From a virus: 64,000 bases of DNA. Below are positions 1 through 8,458 of this stretch, in pieces. The notes under the pieces are model-generated. The model had not been told where the DNA came from and did not search any database. It saw only the letters and a list, made by a program, of their open reading frames with translations. The first letter of the stretch is position 1; every line of letters begins with the position of its first letter. The DNA lies in the IMG/VR virus record IMGVR_UViG_3300005841_000030, positions 58,195 to 122,194 of that record. One strand, given 5' to 3'. Made by a program: the position numbers and the translations under genes.

Positions 1-587
1 TTTTCATTATTAGGAATATATATTTTTACTTCTTTAGATAATCCTGTTTTCTTATCTATTTTAGTAACTTTCTCATATTTACCTTTGGATTCGAAGTGAT
101 CTTTCATAATTCTATATATTTCATTTGGAGTTTTTGCTCCTTCATGAATAGTAATATAGTCATTTAGTAATTGATCAATATATTGTTTTTGGCTTAAAAA
201 CAAGGAATGCTCTACTTTTGTTAATTTAGCATCTTCCCACCATCCCATTATTCTAGGTAGTTCTATTACTTCCCCCTCATTCTTAAATATAAGATAACTT
301 ATCCATTTAGCTATTCTTAGTTTCTTATTTCTTTCCATACTAAATAGCTGGAAATCAGGCTTTAACCCAGAAGGATGATTCATATGATGATCACAAGCAT
401 TCAACATAATCGTGTCTATTAAGGAACTTTTCCCAGCACCTGTTGTAGAAAATAGTAATGTTAATATATTCTTTCTAATATTAGCATATCTTCCTAATTT
501 AGGAAGACCAATAGGAATAGATTGTACTTTTCCAGCAATGGCTTCAGTTACATCTTTATTTAGTTCATCAAATGTTGACTCCATCAT
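1..587 (-). CDS. SF4/DnaB-type replicative helicase-like ATPase (3' end outside window)
   Basis: Partial gene; its end lies left of the window. The protein starts MMEST at 587 (584 is an equally good ATG) and has a clear Walker A P-loop, TTGAGKSS, at residues 48-55. A segment FSMERNKKLRIAKW at about 82-95 resembles the helix after the P-loop in DnaB/gp4 helicases. Role inferred: unwinding DNA at the phage fork. It overlaps the loader-like gene 568-1194 by 20 nt and lies in the same operon as the DNA polymerase. Another RecA-fold ATPase is possible because the Walker B region is missing here. Confidence 0.75.
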   Translation of the reverse strand, partial: MMESTFDELNKDVTEAIAGKVQSIPIGLPKLGRYANIRKNILTLLFSTTGAGKSSLIDTIMLNACDHHMNHPSGLKPDFQLFSMERNKKLRIAKWISYLIFKNEGEVIELPRIMGWWEDAKLTKVEHSLFLSQKQYIDQLLNDYITIHEGAKTPNEIYRIMKDHFESKGKYEKVTKIDKKTGLSKEVKIYIPNNE

Positions 588-1194
588 AATTTTCTGGTGT
601 TTTTTCAGCTTTTTGTCCCTTTCTAACAAGTTCTACATAACTCTCATAAGTGTATTGTAATAAATATGTATGTGAATTTTGGAAATACGAGAGCTTATTT
701 TGACCTGTTTTAATACTATTTTCCTTCTTTTGATGAACTTCTAATTCTATAGCCTTTATAAGTTCTTCTATTGTATATTGTCCTTCATTAAGAATTTTAT
801 TCAATTTAAGCTTACAATCATCTTTTTTAGCCTTTAAACTCCTTGTACCAGGAAAATGTCTCCCTTTATAGTCAAATGTATCACTGGAAGGAAAGGCAGC
901 CCACCATGATTGAAAAGGTTCTTCAGAAGGTTTTTTCTTAACTATCTTTTTATTCTCTTTTATAGAGAGGAAAGAAATTAGTTCTTTCCCCTCCTTAGTC
1001 AAATTATGATTATCTGAAATTAGTCCTTTTCTATATAAAGATTGTATAATATTACCCAATTTAGGACTGTCTTTGGAAATTTCATCTAAATCTTCTCCAT
1101 TTTCAACATATTCTAAAAGATGAACAATATCAGAAGAATAACCTTTTTTATGTAATTCTATAAGCTTTTCAGATGTCACTTTCAACTCTATCAT
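568..1194 (-). CDS. Replication protein, helicase-loader/replisome-organiser-like
   Basis: 208 residues. The N-terminal 75 residues look like a winged helix (repeated short helices ending LTKEGKELISFL). The second half has a pattern typical of DnaD-like or loader proteins: a WWAAFP stretch, FPGTRSLKAKKDDC, then a helical segment ending in a Tyr-rich tail. It sits directly upstream of, and overlaps, the SF4 helicase, which fits a loader role. That role is inferred from context; no catalytic motif is visible. Confidence 0.5.
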   Translation of the reverse strand: MIELKVTSEKLIELHKKGYSSDIVHLLEYVENGEDLDEISKDSPKLGNIIQSLYRKGLISDNHNLTKEGKELISFLSIKENKKIVKKKPSEEPFQSWWAAFPSSDTFDYKGRHFPGTRSLKAKKDDCKLKLNKILNEGQYTIEELIKAIELEVHQKKENSIKTGQNKLSYFQNSHTYLLQYTYESYVELVRKGQKAEKTPENYDGVNI

Positions 1195-1363
1195 TTGAAA
1201 TAATTAATTGTTCATTGAATTTTACCTTGATCTGTGCTGGTTTTCTCTTCTTATCATATTTAATCTGCTCTTCCATCCATTCCCATTCTTCCTCTTCTTC
1301 CTTTTGAGCTTGAATATAAGCAAAATCAGTTAAGAATTCTCTTTCTTCATCAAATACTATCAT
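1169..1363 (-). CDS. Small acidic/basic hypothetical protein
   Basis: 64 residues, with a Glu-rich centre (EEEEEWEWMEE) followed by a Lys-rich stretch. It overlaps the loader-like gene by 26 nt and starts 4 nt after the end of the preceding gene, so it is part of the replication operon. I do not recognise it; a helical partner of the replication proteins is only a guess. Confidence 0.6.
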   Translation of the reverse strand: MIVFDEEREFLTDFAYIQAQKEEEEEWEWMEEQIKYDKKRKPAQIKVKFNEQLIISNDRVESDI

Positions 1364-1366
1364 AAG

Positions 1367-1663
1367 TTATTTTTTAGGGTTAGGTGATGTTTCTTTTACA
1401 CATTTTTTCAATACAGTAATTCTACTTTCTATATCTTCTTCTCTCCACCAAGAACCTGCTAACCAGGAAACAGATGAAGGAATTTTTTCACCAAATTCTT
1501 TAAAGATTATACGAACTTCATCAGCACCAATATGCTCATCTTTTCTTTCATTTACAATGTTCCTTAAAGCTATACATATAAATCTTTCATAATTTCTTCC
1601 ATCTTTTACTCTTTCTATAGCTTTCTTATAATATTTACATCTTTCCTTCTTTGTTAGTTTCAT
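1367..1663 (-). CDS. Hypothetical protein, intact copy of a tandem gene pair
   Basis: 98 residues, Lys/Glu-rich. The C-terminus has SWWREEDIESRITVLKKC, matching the neighbouring gene at 1660-1932 (GGWWPKKDKESRIEVLKQC), so the two are tandem paralogues. Its ATG overlaps the stop of that neighbour (ATGA junction). The family is not recognised. This copy has no internal stop. Confidence 0.7.
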   Translation of the reverse strand: MKLTKKERCKYYKKAIERVKDGRNYERFICIALRNIVNERKDEHIGADEVRIIFKEFGEKIPSSVSWLAGSWWREEDIESRITVLKKCVKETSPNPKK

Positions 1664-1932
1664 ATTTTAGGATTGGTTTCTTCGATACATTGTTTTAGTA
1701 CTTCTATTCTACTTTCTTTATCTTTTTTAGGCCACCATCCTCCTTCATTAGGAAGAGATATTATTACTTCAGGCTTCTTTTTAAACAATTCTGGAAAAAA
1801 TCATTCTAATTCTGATTCAGAAATCCAACTTTGCATTTGCCACATTAATATATTACAAATAAAGTCTCTTTCCTCATTTTCTATAGCTACTAAAGCATGT
1901 TTATAATGCTTATTTTTTTCTTCTTGTGTCAT
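1660..1932 (-). pseudogene. Paralogue of the 1367-1663 gene broken by an in-frame TGA
   Basis: Reading from the ATG at 1932 gives 43 codons, a TGA at 1803-1801, then 46 more codons to a natural TGA at 1662-1660. Similarity to the 98-residue neighbour runs through both halves: KHYKHA against KYYKKA, FIC in both, and the WW...ESRIxVLKxC block. So the stop interrupts one gene rather than separating two. Both ends keep ATGA coupling to their neighbours. It is a recent nonsense pseudogene, a read-through gene, or a sequence error. Confidence 0.65.
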
Positions 1933-2183
1933 GTTTTTTCAATATTTAGTCCAAAACAAAAATATAATGCTCCAAATATACCTCTAGCCTTCTTAGGTGT
2001 ACAACGTAAGGTTTTACAGATGATATTAATAGCATACTTTCTATATTCTTTATACTTATTTTCAGGAATGGTCCATTTAAATGACCATTCCTTGTCCTTT
2101 TCAGCATCTTTCATTGTTCTCCCAATAAGGGAGAGTTGATAAATAACAAGATGCTCTGCAAGATTTTCTCTTGTTATCTTCAT
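1929..2183 (-). CDS. Hypothetical basic protein
   Basis: 84 residues, starting MKITRENLAEHLVIYQLSLIG, with a basic C-terminal half (CKTLRCTPKKARG) and an aromatic tail. ATGA overlaps join it to genes on both sides (2180-2257 and 1660-1932). No family recognised; the helical pattern would suit a small DNA-associated protein. Confidence 0.6.
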   Translation of the reverse strand: MKITRENLAEHLVIYQLSLIGRTMKDAEKDKEWSFKWTIPENKYKEYRKYAINIICKTLRCTPKKARGIFGALYFCFGLNIEKT

Positions 2184-2257
2184 TCTCTTTGATTTTTACT
2201 ATGTGTATATGTAGTGAGAAGAAGCATAATTAATAATATGAATATTACAGTTGCCAT
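2180..2257 (-). CDS. 25-residue single-pass membrane peptide
   Basis: Starts MATVIFILLIMLLLTTYTH: nearly the whole N-terminus is one hydrophobic helix, followed by a short polar tail. Its stop overlaps the ATG of 1929-2183 (ATGA), which supports translation. It is one of many tiny membrane proteins in this arm. Confidence 0.5.
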   Translation of the reverse strand: MATVIFILLIMLLLTTYTHSKNQRE

Positions 2258-2259
2258 AA

Positions 2260-2460
2260 TTAAAATTTTAAATGTTCTGAGTAATTTAGTATATTCTTAA
2301 TTTTACTCCAATTTATAGTATAATGATAAGTATCAGCTCTCCAGTATTTCCAGAATTTTAGTAATTTCTTCCTTTTATGTTTAGGAAAGAGTCTATTTAT
2401 TTTTCTTCTTCTAGGTTTTGGATTTCTAGCCATAAGGTTATATTTAAAATTGGAACCCAA
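2260..2460 (-). CDS. Small highly basic protein
   Basis: 66 residues if started at 2460, or 57 from the internal ATG at 2433 (MARNPKPRRRKINRLF), which avoids most of the overlap with the polymerase end. About a third of the residues are Lys/Arg, suggesting nucleic-acid binding. It lies directly after PolB. Confidence 0.55.
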   Translation of the reverse strand: MGSNFKYNLMARNPKPRRRKINRLFPKHKRKKLLKFWKYWRADTYHYTINWSKIKNILNYSEHLKF

Positions 2461-4468
2461 GCTGGTTAATTGGTTGCTTCTTCACTGCTTTTCTTCCTTC
2501 CAGTTGGATTTTTGTTATAATCTCCTGACATTTCCCTATATAAAAATCATAATTTATATTACAATCTTCTACTTTTGTTGTTTTAGGGAGGAAATTACAT
2601 ACTACACAAGAATACCCTTTTCCTTCTTCTTTTTTTTCTACAATAGATACATCAGGGGCATTTGTTGTACATTCTGGATTTTTTATTTTAAATAAAGATT
2701 CCCCTGACTCAGAAACATAATATCTAATGAGCTTTCTATATACATTAGTACCTTTTTTAGACACCCCTTCATAGTGGAAATCCTTACTACTTTTTACTCT
2801 AGAACAAAAATCGTAGATATTCTTATGATTTCTTATAGTCTCATCTATAGAGATATTGTTAGTAAAATACTGTTCTAAGGCTTTTGCTATTATTACTTTT
2901 GATTTTTTCTCTCTTAATTCGAAATCTGTCTTAAATTCAGCTCCTTTTTTCTTAATAAAGTCTCCTTTATTATCAGCTATTTTCCTTTTGGCTATATATC
3001 CACTAACAGATGTTTGTGCAATCCATTCAAATTCTGTATATTCTACATTTCCCAATTCTTTATTACCTATTAATTCCTCATAATAAGATATTATTTCCTT
3101 GAATTCCTTTTCTCTAGATTTATCTATTAAAGCATCCCAGCCATCGGTATTCGCGCTTACTATATTATAATCTTTAAGAATAAGAGCTTCAATTATCATT
3201 AATATCTCTAATTGGCACCCCATAGTTACTTTTAACATAGCACATGGATCTTGTTGCCAATCTCCTTGTGTATTAAGTCTACCATAAGCTCCTCCATTTA
3301 GGGATAATTTGCCCATTTCTTGTAGGGATTCATATTTAGGATCTTTTGTATCTTTTGCTAACTTTTTGTACTTTAACCTTCTTTCAATCTTACTTACAAG
3401 CATATTATTCCATTCTATTCCTAAATGGGATGGGTAAATTTTATACTTTCTTATTGCATTGGGATATTGTGAACCTATATCACATTGTAGATATAATTGG
3501 TTTTCTGTAGGTTTTATATATCTAGGTTTCTCATTAGAATGTATACCTCCTCTCATTACAGTGACAGTTAAATCCTTATTAAACCTATACTTAAACTGTT
3601 GTTCTTCATTTTTAATAAATGTCTCACCTAGCTCTTTTACAAATTGTTGTAATTCTTTAGTTTGGAATTTCACTGTGTTAGGAAAAAACACTTTATACTT
3701 CTTCCCAAAGAAATTACTAACCTTTTTAGGTTTTAATTCTTTTTCATTTTTTCCTGTTAGTTTACAATAATCTAACTGATTCCACATCGCTCCTATCTTA
3801 ACATCATCAAAATTCAAGCAATTTAAGCCTGTTTCTTCTTGTATAATAAGTCTATCTTTTATCTTGTTTTTACCTTTATATAAAGGATTATCTGTTTCTC
3901 CTATAGTATACAAATATAACTCATAACTAGACATTATATCATTAAAACAGTAATCTTTAATTAGTTGTATTTCCTCTTTGGTTAAGTCTTTTTTTAGATG
4001 ATGTATTGGCATCTCTTCCACATTATACCAGTTTGTAGCATATTGTATTGCTTTTAAAGATACCCTTTGTACATTTTTACCCTCTCTTAATAGATGCCAG
4101 ATTAAAGGCAGATCTAATTGTTTTAAAGTTAAATCATACTCTCTATATCTGGAAAATAGCCCATAATTAGAATTATCTATATTATCATTAGATTCTTGAG
4201 ATATTAAAGCACATATTTCTAATCCTGTTAAATCATGCCAATTTTGATAGTTTCTTAAAACCCATTCGATTATTTGACCGTCATATTTAAGATTATTATA
4301 TCCTGTCCAATAGTAATCTTTATGAGTTTCAGTAAATTTAATAAACCCATCCAATGTATTTTCCCATTGATTTACTCCAAATTCATACCTTTTATCCTCT
4401 TCAGGGATATAGATTCCCACAAAGAAGCATTCTAAGAGAGCTTCTATATCCCAGATGAGTATTTTCAT
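2444..4468 (-). CDS. DNA polymerase, family B
   Basis: 674 residues with both active sites readable. The 3'-5' exonuclease has Exo I D7-x-E9 (WDIEA), Exo II with D63 (NNLKYDG) and Exo III with D177 (YCFND). The polymerase domain has motif A D330 (DIGSQYP), motif B K387-x3-N391-x3-YG, and motif C N440-T-D442-G. Motif C is NTD rather than DTD, but the metal-binding second Asp is kept. The length is at the short end of the family, as in phage enzymes. It presumably replicates the phage genome with the helicase at 1-587. Confidence 0.95.
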   Translation of the reverse strand: MKILIWDIEALLECFFVGIYIPEEDKRYEFGVNQWENTLDGFIKFTETHKDYYWTGYNNLKYDGQIIEWVLRNYQNWHDLTGLEICALISQESNDNIDNSNYGLFSRYREYDLTLKQLDLPLIWHLLREGKNVQRVSLKAIQYATNWYNVEEMPIHHLKKDLTKEEIQLIKDYCFNDIMSSYELYLYTIGETDNPLYKGKNKIKDRLIIQEETGLNCLNFDDVKIGAMWNQLDYCKLTGKNEKELKPKKVSNFFGKKYKVFFPNTVKFQTKELQQFVKELGETFIKNEEQQFKYRFNKDLTVTVMRGGIHSNEKPRYIKPTENQLYLQCDIGSQYPNAIRKYKIYPSHLGIEWNNMLVSKIERRLKYKKLAKDTKDPKYESLQEMGKLSLNGGAYGRLNTQGDWQQDPCAMLKVTMGCQLEILMIIEALILKDYNIVSANTDGWDALIDKSREKEFKEIISYYEELIGNKELGNVEYTEFEWIAQTSVSGYIAKRKIADNKGDFIKKKGAEFKTDFELREKKSKVIIAKALEQYFTNNISIDETIRNHKNIYDFCSRVKSSKDFHYEGVSKKGTNVYRKLIRYYVSESGESLFKIKNPECTTNAPDVSIVEKKEEGKGYSCVVCNFLPKTTKVEDCNINYDFYIGKCQEIITKIQLEGRKAVKKQPINQLGFQF

Positions 4469-4469
4469 A

Positions 4470-4883
4470 TTATTTCTTCTTTTTAACTAATATTTTAGTC
4501 TTTTTCTTTCTTTCAGGATAGGCTTCTTCTAAAGCTTTAGCTATTTCCTTAAAGTTGTATTTCTCTGTATCATTTAAAACATCTAGAGAATTCCCATCTT
4601 CTCTCCTCTTCTGAATGTCATCATTTATTTCCTTCAGCCATGTAGGAGCATATTTTTGATAATTAGGCATATCTCCTTCTAAATATGGAATTTCTGTCTC
4701 TTCACCAGTATTTTCATCCATCTTTGTTTGATATTTCCACTTGTTTTTAGGAATAAGTATTTTACAAGCTACGCCGAGGCAACAATAACCATCTTTGTCA
4801 TTTAAGGTTCCTGTTGTTTGTTTATATCTTCCTGATTTTAAGGCTTTTATCCATTTTCTGAATTGTTCTCTATTTAGTCTCAT
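4470..4883 (-). CDS. Conserved phage hypothetical protein
   Basis: 137 residues. The N-terminus has a pattern I associate with a widespread phage family of unknown function: LKSGRYKQTTGTLNDKDGYC followed by CLGVACK. The C-terminus is a helix with a very basic tail (KKKTKILVKKKK). It ends 2 nt before PolB begins, so the two are probably co-translated. No enzymatic motif is evident. Confidence 0.7.
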   Translation of the reverse strand: MRLNREQFRKWIKALKSGRYKQTTGTLNDKDGYCCLGVACKILIPKNKWKYQTKMDENTGEETEIPYLEGDMPNYQKYAPTWLKEINDDIQKRREDGNSLDVLNDTEKYNFKEIAKALEEAYPERKKKTKILVKKKK

Positions 4884-4895
4884 AATTGGTTTTAT

Positions 4896-5183
4896 TTAAA
4901 AATACAAAGTTACACTATCTTTTTGCATTACAGCTCTTTTAGGGACAAAATTAAACTCGAATCCTTGTGGGAGTTGTATTTCATTCACTTTTATATTAGC
5001 TGGTTTATATTTCCTTTTTCCTTGTACAAGATAGTATTTTTGTAAGATACACCCTACTGTCCTTCCTGACTCTTTTGAGAATATTTCCATAGCCTCCTTC
5101 TTAGTTATGTCACTTCTTTTAACCAAGTCTAACATTCTATCTGTTTCTTCTTTTGTCCAGAATTTTACTTTCATAAATTTCAT
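4896..5183 (-). CDS. Hypothetical protein with probable helix-turn-helix
   Basis: 95 residues. The N-terminal half (FWTKEETDRMLDLVKRSDIT, then a second helix ending GRTVGCILQKYY) has the spacing of a SANT/Myb-like or sigma-type HTH. The C-terminal part is a short beta-rich tail. The start is preceded by the TAATTATG-type leader common in this phage. DNA binding is inferred only. Confidence 0.5.
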   Translation of the reverse strand: MKFMKVKFWTKEETDRMLDLVKRSDITKKEAMEIFSKESGRTVGCILQKYYLVQGKRKYKPANIKVNEIQLPQGFEFNFVPKRAVMQKDSVTLYF

Positions 5184-5185
5184 AA

Positions 5186-5743
5186 TTAGTTAATTTTAGC
5201 TATACAACACATTGCACTACTATCGAAATAAGGAGCATAAATATACTTTCCCTTGTCTGTAGTGTATTTTGTATGCTCTACAGGGGAAATGAATCTTCTC
5301 TTGAATTCTATAATTTCATTCCTTATTTCAAAGAATCTATCTATTGTCTTATTTCCTATTAATCTCCTAGAGAAGGTCATAATGAAATTATTTTCTGTAT
5401 ATTTCCTTATTTCCTCTTCCATATTCATAATAGTGCTACAATAGTCTAAATCATAAAATACTTCCTTTTTAGGAGTTTCTTCCCCTATATTTCCTAATAT
5501 AAGAGAAATTGGTGTATTCTGTATCTTTGGAAGTTGTTCTACAACCACTTCTAAATCCTTCTCATACACCTTAATTTCCTTAAATTTGTGTTCCCTGCAC
5601 CAATTTATATATTCATCTATATTAGGTCCAGCAAGTCCTGTTAATTGGACATATTGGCTATAATAACCAATTAAGAAATCCCTAACCATTCTTTTCTGAG
5701 GTAAAGACCCTTCTTTTTTCACTTTCTTAAGATAATTACTCAT
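5186..5743 (-). CDS. Hypothetical protein, possible methyltransferase-like fold
   Basis: 185 residues from the ATG at 5743 (MSNYLKKVKKEG). A longer reading to 5845 would cover most of the lipoprotein gene, so I reject it. AGPNIDEYINWCREHKFKEI and FYDLDYCSTIMNMEEEI resemble pieces of a class I SAM methyltransferase-like fold, but no glycine-rich SAM loop is visible. Function unproven. It overlaps the upstream lipoprotein gene by 8 nt. Confidence 0.55.
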   Translation of the reverse strand: MSNYLKKVKKEGSLPQKRMVRDFLIGYYSQYVQLTGLAGPNIDEYINWCREHKFKEIKVYEKDLEVVVEQLPKIQNTPISLILGNIGEETPKKEVFYDLDYCSTIMNMEEEIRKYTENNFIMTFSRRLIGNKTIDRFFEIRNEIIEFKRRFISPVEHTKYTTDKGKYIYAPYFDSSAMCCIAKIN

Positions 5744-5951
5744 GATAATGCCTTTTAGATTTACAATCTCCTTTATGTGTAATAGATTCAACTTTCCATC
5801 CACCTGAAACATATGAAGATAATATAATATATTCACAGTTATCAATTACCCTAATTTCATAATCTCTACTTTCAGTATCTTTTACTTTAGGTTCTATTTC
5901 AGAACAAGATAATAGAAGTGAAAACAGTAATATTTTACATATCTGGTGCAT
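5736..5951 (-). CDS. Small lipoprotein
   Basis: 71 residues: a short basic start, a hydrophobic run and a lipobox-like end (ILLFSLLLSC, Cys16), then an acidic linker as in Bacteroidota lipoprotein export signals. The mature part has a beta-rich segment ending CKSKRHYHE. Predicted to sit in the cell envelope. Possible roles are superinfection exclusion or a lysis accessory, neither shown by the sequence. Confidence 0.65.
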   Translation of the reverse strand: MHQICKILLFSLLLSCSEIEPKVKDTESRDYEIRVIDNCEYIILSSYVSGGWKVESITHKGDCKSKRHYHE

Positions 5952-6132
5952 ATTTTTCTCTTTTCCAAGATTTATAGTTAGAAATAATATTCTTATCTCT
6001 CATTTTATATCTATTAGGGTGGTTCCCATAATAAACATGAGCAGCTTCTAATAATTGTTGCTCCCAATCATATGTAGAAGTATTTTCAGATATATAATCC
6101 CAATCCTCCATAAATTCATATATTTCATCCAT
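5935..6132 (-). CDS. Small acidic hypothetical protein
   Basis: 65 residues, starting MDEIYEFMEDWDYISENTST, acidic and aromatic at the N-terminus and basic at the C-terminus. It overlaps the lipoprotein gene by 17 nt and has an AACTAATTATG leader. No family recognised. Confidence 0.6.
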   Translation of the reverse strand: MDEIYEFMEDWDYISENTSTYDWEQQLLEAAHVYYGNHPNRYKMRDKNIISNYKSWKREKYAPDM

Positions 6133-6134
6133 AA

Positions 6135-6971
6135 TTAGTTTAATTTCGGATTATATACTAATTCATCTTGAGCTTCTAACCCCCAAGCTGTTACAATAAG
6201 ATAATATTTTATATTTTCATACATTACAGGTTGCAATACAATAGGATCTGGCACTTGTATTCTACATAATTGGAAATCCTTTACCTCCATATTTGTTGTA
6301 TCAAAATCACTCATTGGAGCCGCTATTTCTAAAGAGGATTTAGCTGTATTGAGAGTAGGATAATTGCGATGTATTCCTGAGGATAAATGACAGTCTCTAT
6401 TAAATATAATCATTTCTTTCTCATAGTCTATTCTTTTTTGATTAGCCGTATTGAAGCTTATGTTTTTAGGAGTATTCCTTCCTCTCCAATCTCTTTCTGC
6501 ATCCAACCATAATTCATCTTCCTCATTGATTTTAAATTTCTCCATCTCCTCAATTGCCCTATCTGGAACCATACCTTTATATCTAGTTATTCCTCCATAG
6601 ATAAGACCATATTTCATACATATTTTCTTAACACTATCCTCTGTAATGAATTTATAAGTAGGATATTTCATAGAAAAATATTCAATAGCTCTAATCAATT
6701 GCTTTTTATTATTGTTTTCTCTATTAATCTCAGCTAATCTTTCAATTTCCTTTTGAGCTACTATCATCTCTTTAGTTTGTTTGAAACCAAGATTTCTAAG
6801 CCTTTCTTGTTTTTTTAACAAATCTTCATATTGAGTTTCTGTAGATTTGCTAATTTTAGCCTCTGCTAACAATTTATCTACTTCTGTGAAAAAGGTTTCA
6901 TGAATTTCCTCTATAATTTTGTTTTTAGAAACTATTATAGTTTCTGCTTTTTTCATTAGATTTTTGAACAT
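6135..6971 (-). CDS. Conserved phage hypothetical protein with N-terminal coiled coil
   Basis: 278 residues. Residues 1-95 form a long charged helix or coiled coil. A globular second half contains YPTYKFITEDSVKKIC and CMKYGLIYGGITRYKGMVPD, then a segment ending in a hydrophobic strand (YYLIVTAWGLEAQDEL). I recognise the type from Bacteroidota phages but know no function. It lies in a run of small early genes. Confidence 0.65.
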   Translation of the reverse strand: MFKNLMKKAETIIVSKNKIIEEIHETFFTEVDKLLAEAKISKSTETQYEDLLKKQERLRNLGFKQTKEMIVAQKEIERLAEINRENNNKKQLIRAIEYFSMKYPTYKFITEDSVKKICMKYGLIYGGITRYKGMVPDRAIEEMEKFKINEEDELWLDAERDWRGRNTPKNISFNTANQKRIDYEKEMIIFNRDCHLSSGIHRNYPTLNTAKSSLEIAAPMSDFDTTNMEVKDFQLCRIQVPDPIVLQPVMYENIKYYLIVTAWGLEAQDELVYNPKLN

Positions 6972-6976
6972 ATTAT

Positions 6977-7306
6977 TTATAATTTAATTAATTTAATCCC
7001 TTCCTGTAAGCCTTTCTCTAAAGCTAATTCCCAATTAGAATTTCCTCCTATATATCCATCTCCATGTTGATGTGATGTATTTGGAGGAAGTACAATAATA
7101 CTCCATCTTGGTTTAGTAAGTCCATCATCATACCATCTAAGATACACCTTAATATTATGCTTATCTCTTAGCCATTTCTGTATCACCTCTTGAGATATTT
7201 CAGGATAATAAGTTTCACCAGAAGGTAATCTAATATAAGATTGTTCTGTAAACCTATCAAAACCCTTCTCAATAGCTAAATCTCTTGTCTCTGGAGAAAT
7301 AATCAT
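6977..7306 (-). CDS. Conserved Bacteroidota-phage hypothetical protein
   Basis: 109 residues: MIISPETRDLAIEKGFDR, then a beta-rich segment (LPSGETYYPEISQEVIQKWL), a KPRWSII strand and a C-terminal helix (NWELALEKGLQEGIKLIKL). The layout is familiar from phage and prophage proteins of gut Bacteroidales, with unknown role. It starts 5 nt after the coiled-coil gene's ATG region, so it is in the same operon. Confidence 0.65.
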   Translation of the reverse strand: MIISPETRDLAIEKGFDRFTEQSYIRLPSGETYYPEISQEVIQKWLRDKHNIKVYLRWYDDGLTKPRWSIIVLPPNTSHQHGDGYIGGNSNWELALEKGLQEGIKLIKL

Positions 7307-7309
7307 AAT

Positions 7310-7438
7310 TTAGTGTCTAAAAGGTGATAAAAGTATATATAATTCAATATAAAACAGTGTTGCTAATAGGACTAAAATGAAAAAAGCTGCAAAAGCAGCT
7401 AATTTCAAGTATTTCTTCATTTCTTTACTAAGTTTCAT
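7310..7438 (-). CDS. 42-residue membrane protein
   Basis: Basic N-terminus (MKLSKEMKKYLK) followed by one long hydrophobic helix (AAFAAFFILVLLATLFYIEL) and a short tail. Its ATG overlaps the stop of 7435-8214 (ATGA). Predicted N-in single-pass inner-membrane protein; a holin or regulator of an envelope process is possible but unproven. Confidence 0.55.
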   Translation of the reverse strand: MKLSKEMKKYLKLAAFAAFFILVLLATLFYIELYILLSPFRH

Positions 7439-8214
7439 AAGTCATTCTTTAGTGTAAGGATGAATTTGGACTTCAATTCATCAACCTCAGCCATTATTAA
7501 ACCAGATGTTTCATATACTTCTTTCCATAATTCATCCTGATTAGCTAAAGCCTCTTGGTCGCTTTTCTCTAACTTGGATTTTACATAATCACTTATGGCT
7601 TTACATATAAATATACTTTCAATACTTTCGTCATTCTGTAGATAGAAGTGAGTAATTGCTTGTTCATAAACTAAAAGTATCTCTTTGTAGGTAATCTCTT
7701 TCCCTTCTTCGCTTGGTGATTCAACTTTACCTTCAATAATATCTCTTTCTTCTTTACTCCATCCTGTTTGGTCATCTTCCTTTACCCCATCATCTTCGAT
7801 AAGGCAGGCTACTTGCTCAAATCCGTGTGGTTCATTGTAATTATCAACGTGCCCAAATTCTATTTCTTCAACTTTAAATTTCAACCCTTCAATCCTATAT
7901 TCGGTGAGGTCTTTTGGTTGCCATATTTTATCCGGGTTTAACAGCCACTGATTATGCTTAATCAAGTCAATAATATCAGATTTATCCTTTTCGTGGACTT
8001 TAAAAGGATGGGCACGGGCGTAGGATACTGCATCATTGTATTCTTTAAGATAAGCTGAATACTCGTACTGTGCTTCATTAAACCACATTGAATTGGGATA
8101 GTCTTCACGCTTAGGTGGCTCTCTATCTAAACATTTATGTGGTTTGTCCGGTAACTGGTACACATACATTTCTCCTTCTTTGAAGATAGCGATGTTAGGG
8201 GTGATTATATTCAT
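7435..8214 (-). CDS. Hypothetical acidic protein
   Basis: 259 residues, rich in Asp/Glu/Tyr. The N-terminus is extended (PHKCLDREPPKREDYP), followed by a helix (WFNEAQYEYSAYLKEYNDAV), a beta-rich middle, and a helical C-terminus from about residue 160. No catalytic motif stands out. The third-codon-position GC looks higher than in neighbours, hinting at separate acquisition. Coupled by ATGA to the membrane peptide genes on both sides. Confidence 0.65.
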   Translation of the reverse strand: MNIITPNIAIFKEGEMYVYQLPDKPHKCLDREPPKREDYPNSMWFNEAQYEYSAYLKEYNDAVSYARAHPFKVHEKDKSDIIDLIKHNQWLLNPDKIWQPKDLTEYRIEGLKFKVEEIEFGHVDNYNEPHGFEQVACLIEDDGVKEDDQTGWSKEERDIIEGKVESPSEEGKEITYKEILLVYEQAITHFYLQNDESIESIFICKAISDYVKSKLEKSDQEALANQDELWKEVYETSGLIMAEVDELKSKFILTLKNDL

Positions 8215-8333
8215 AAAAAAAGATTTGCGATTACAATAAACATGATAATTATCCCAAAAATAAAAGCTAGGATAAGATCAACAAATTCAAATTTCTTTTT
8301 CATTGTGTCGGTTATTATGTCTCCTGTTTTCAT
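8211..8333 (-). CDS. 40-residue membrane protein
   Basis: Starts MKTGDIITDTMKKKFEF; a second in-frame ATG at 8303 would give 30 residues. The rest is one transmembrane helix (VDLILAFIFGIIIMFIVIAN). ATGA overlaps on both sides support translation of this very short gene. Confidence 0.5.
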   Translation of the reverse strand: MKTGDIITDTMKKKFEFVDLILAFIFGIIIMFIVIANLFL

Positions 8334-8446
8334 TTCTTGTTATTTATAATTGCAACTAATCTTTTTAAATCTTCGAGTCTGATTTCTATTTGTTCTATGA
8401 TTTTTGCGATTTCATTAATAATAGGTTCTTTTCCAGTTGATGCCAT
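8330..8446 (-). CDS. 38-residue helical peptide
   Basis: MASTGKEPIINEIAKIIEQI followed by a charged helix ending in NNKK: heptad-like spacing of Ile/Leu suggests a short coiled coil. Its stop overlaps the ATG of 8211-8333. Unknown role; it could pair with the adjacent membrane peptide, a bicistronic layout seen in small regulatory or lysis modules. Confidence 0.45.
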   Translation of the reverse strand: MASTGKEPIINEIAKIIEQIEIRLEDLKRLVAIINNKK

Positions 8447-8458
8447 TTCATTTGTGGT

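Noticed and set aside
412-660. 82-codon frame on the plus strand
   Set aside because: Lies opposite the helicase and loader-like genes, whose motifs are convincing; it is an antisense shadow.
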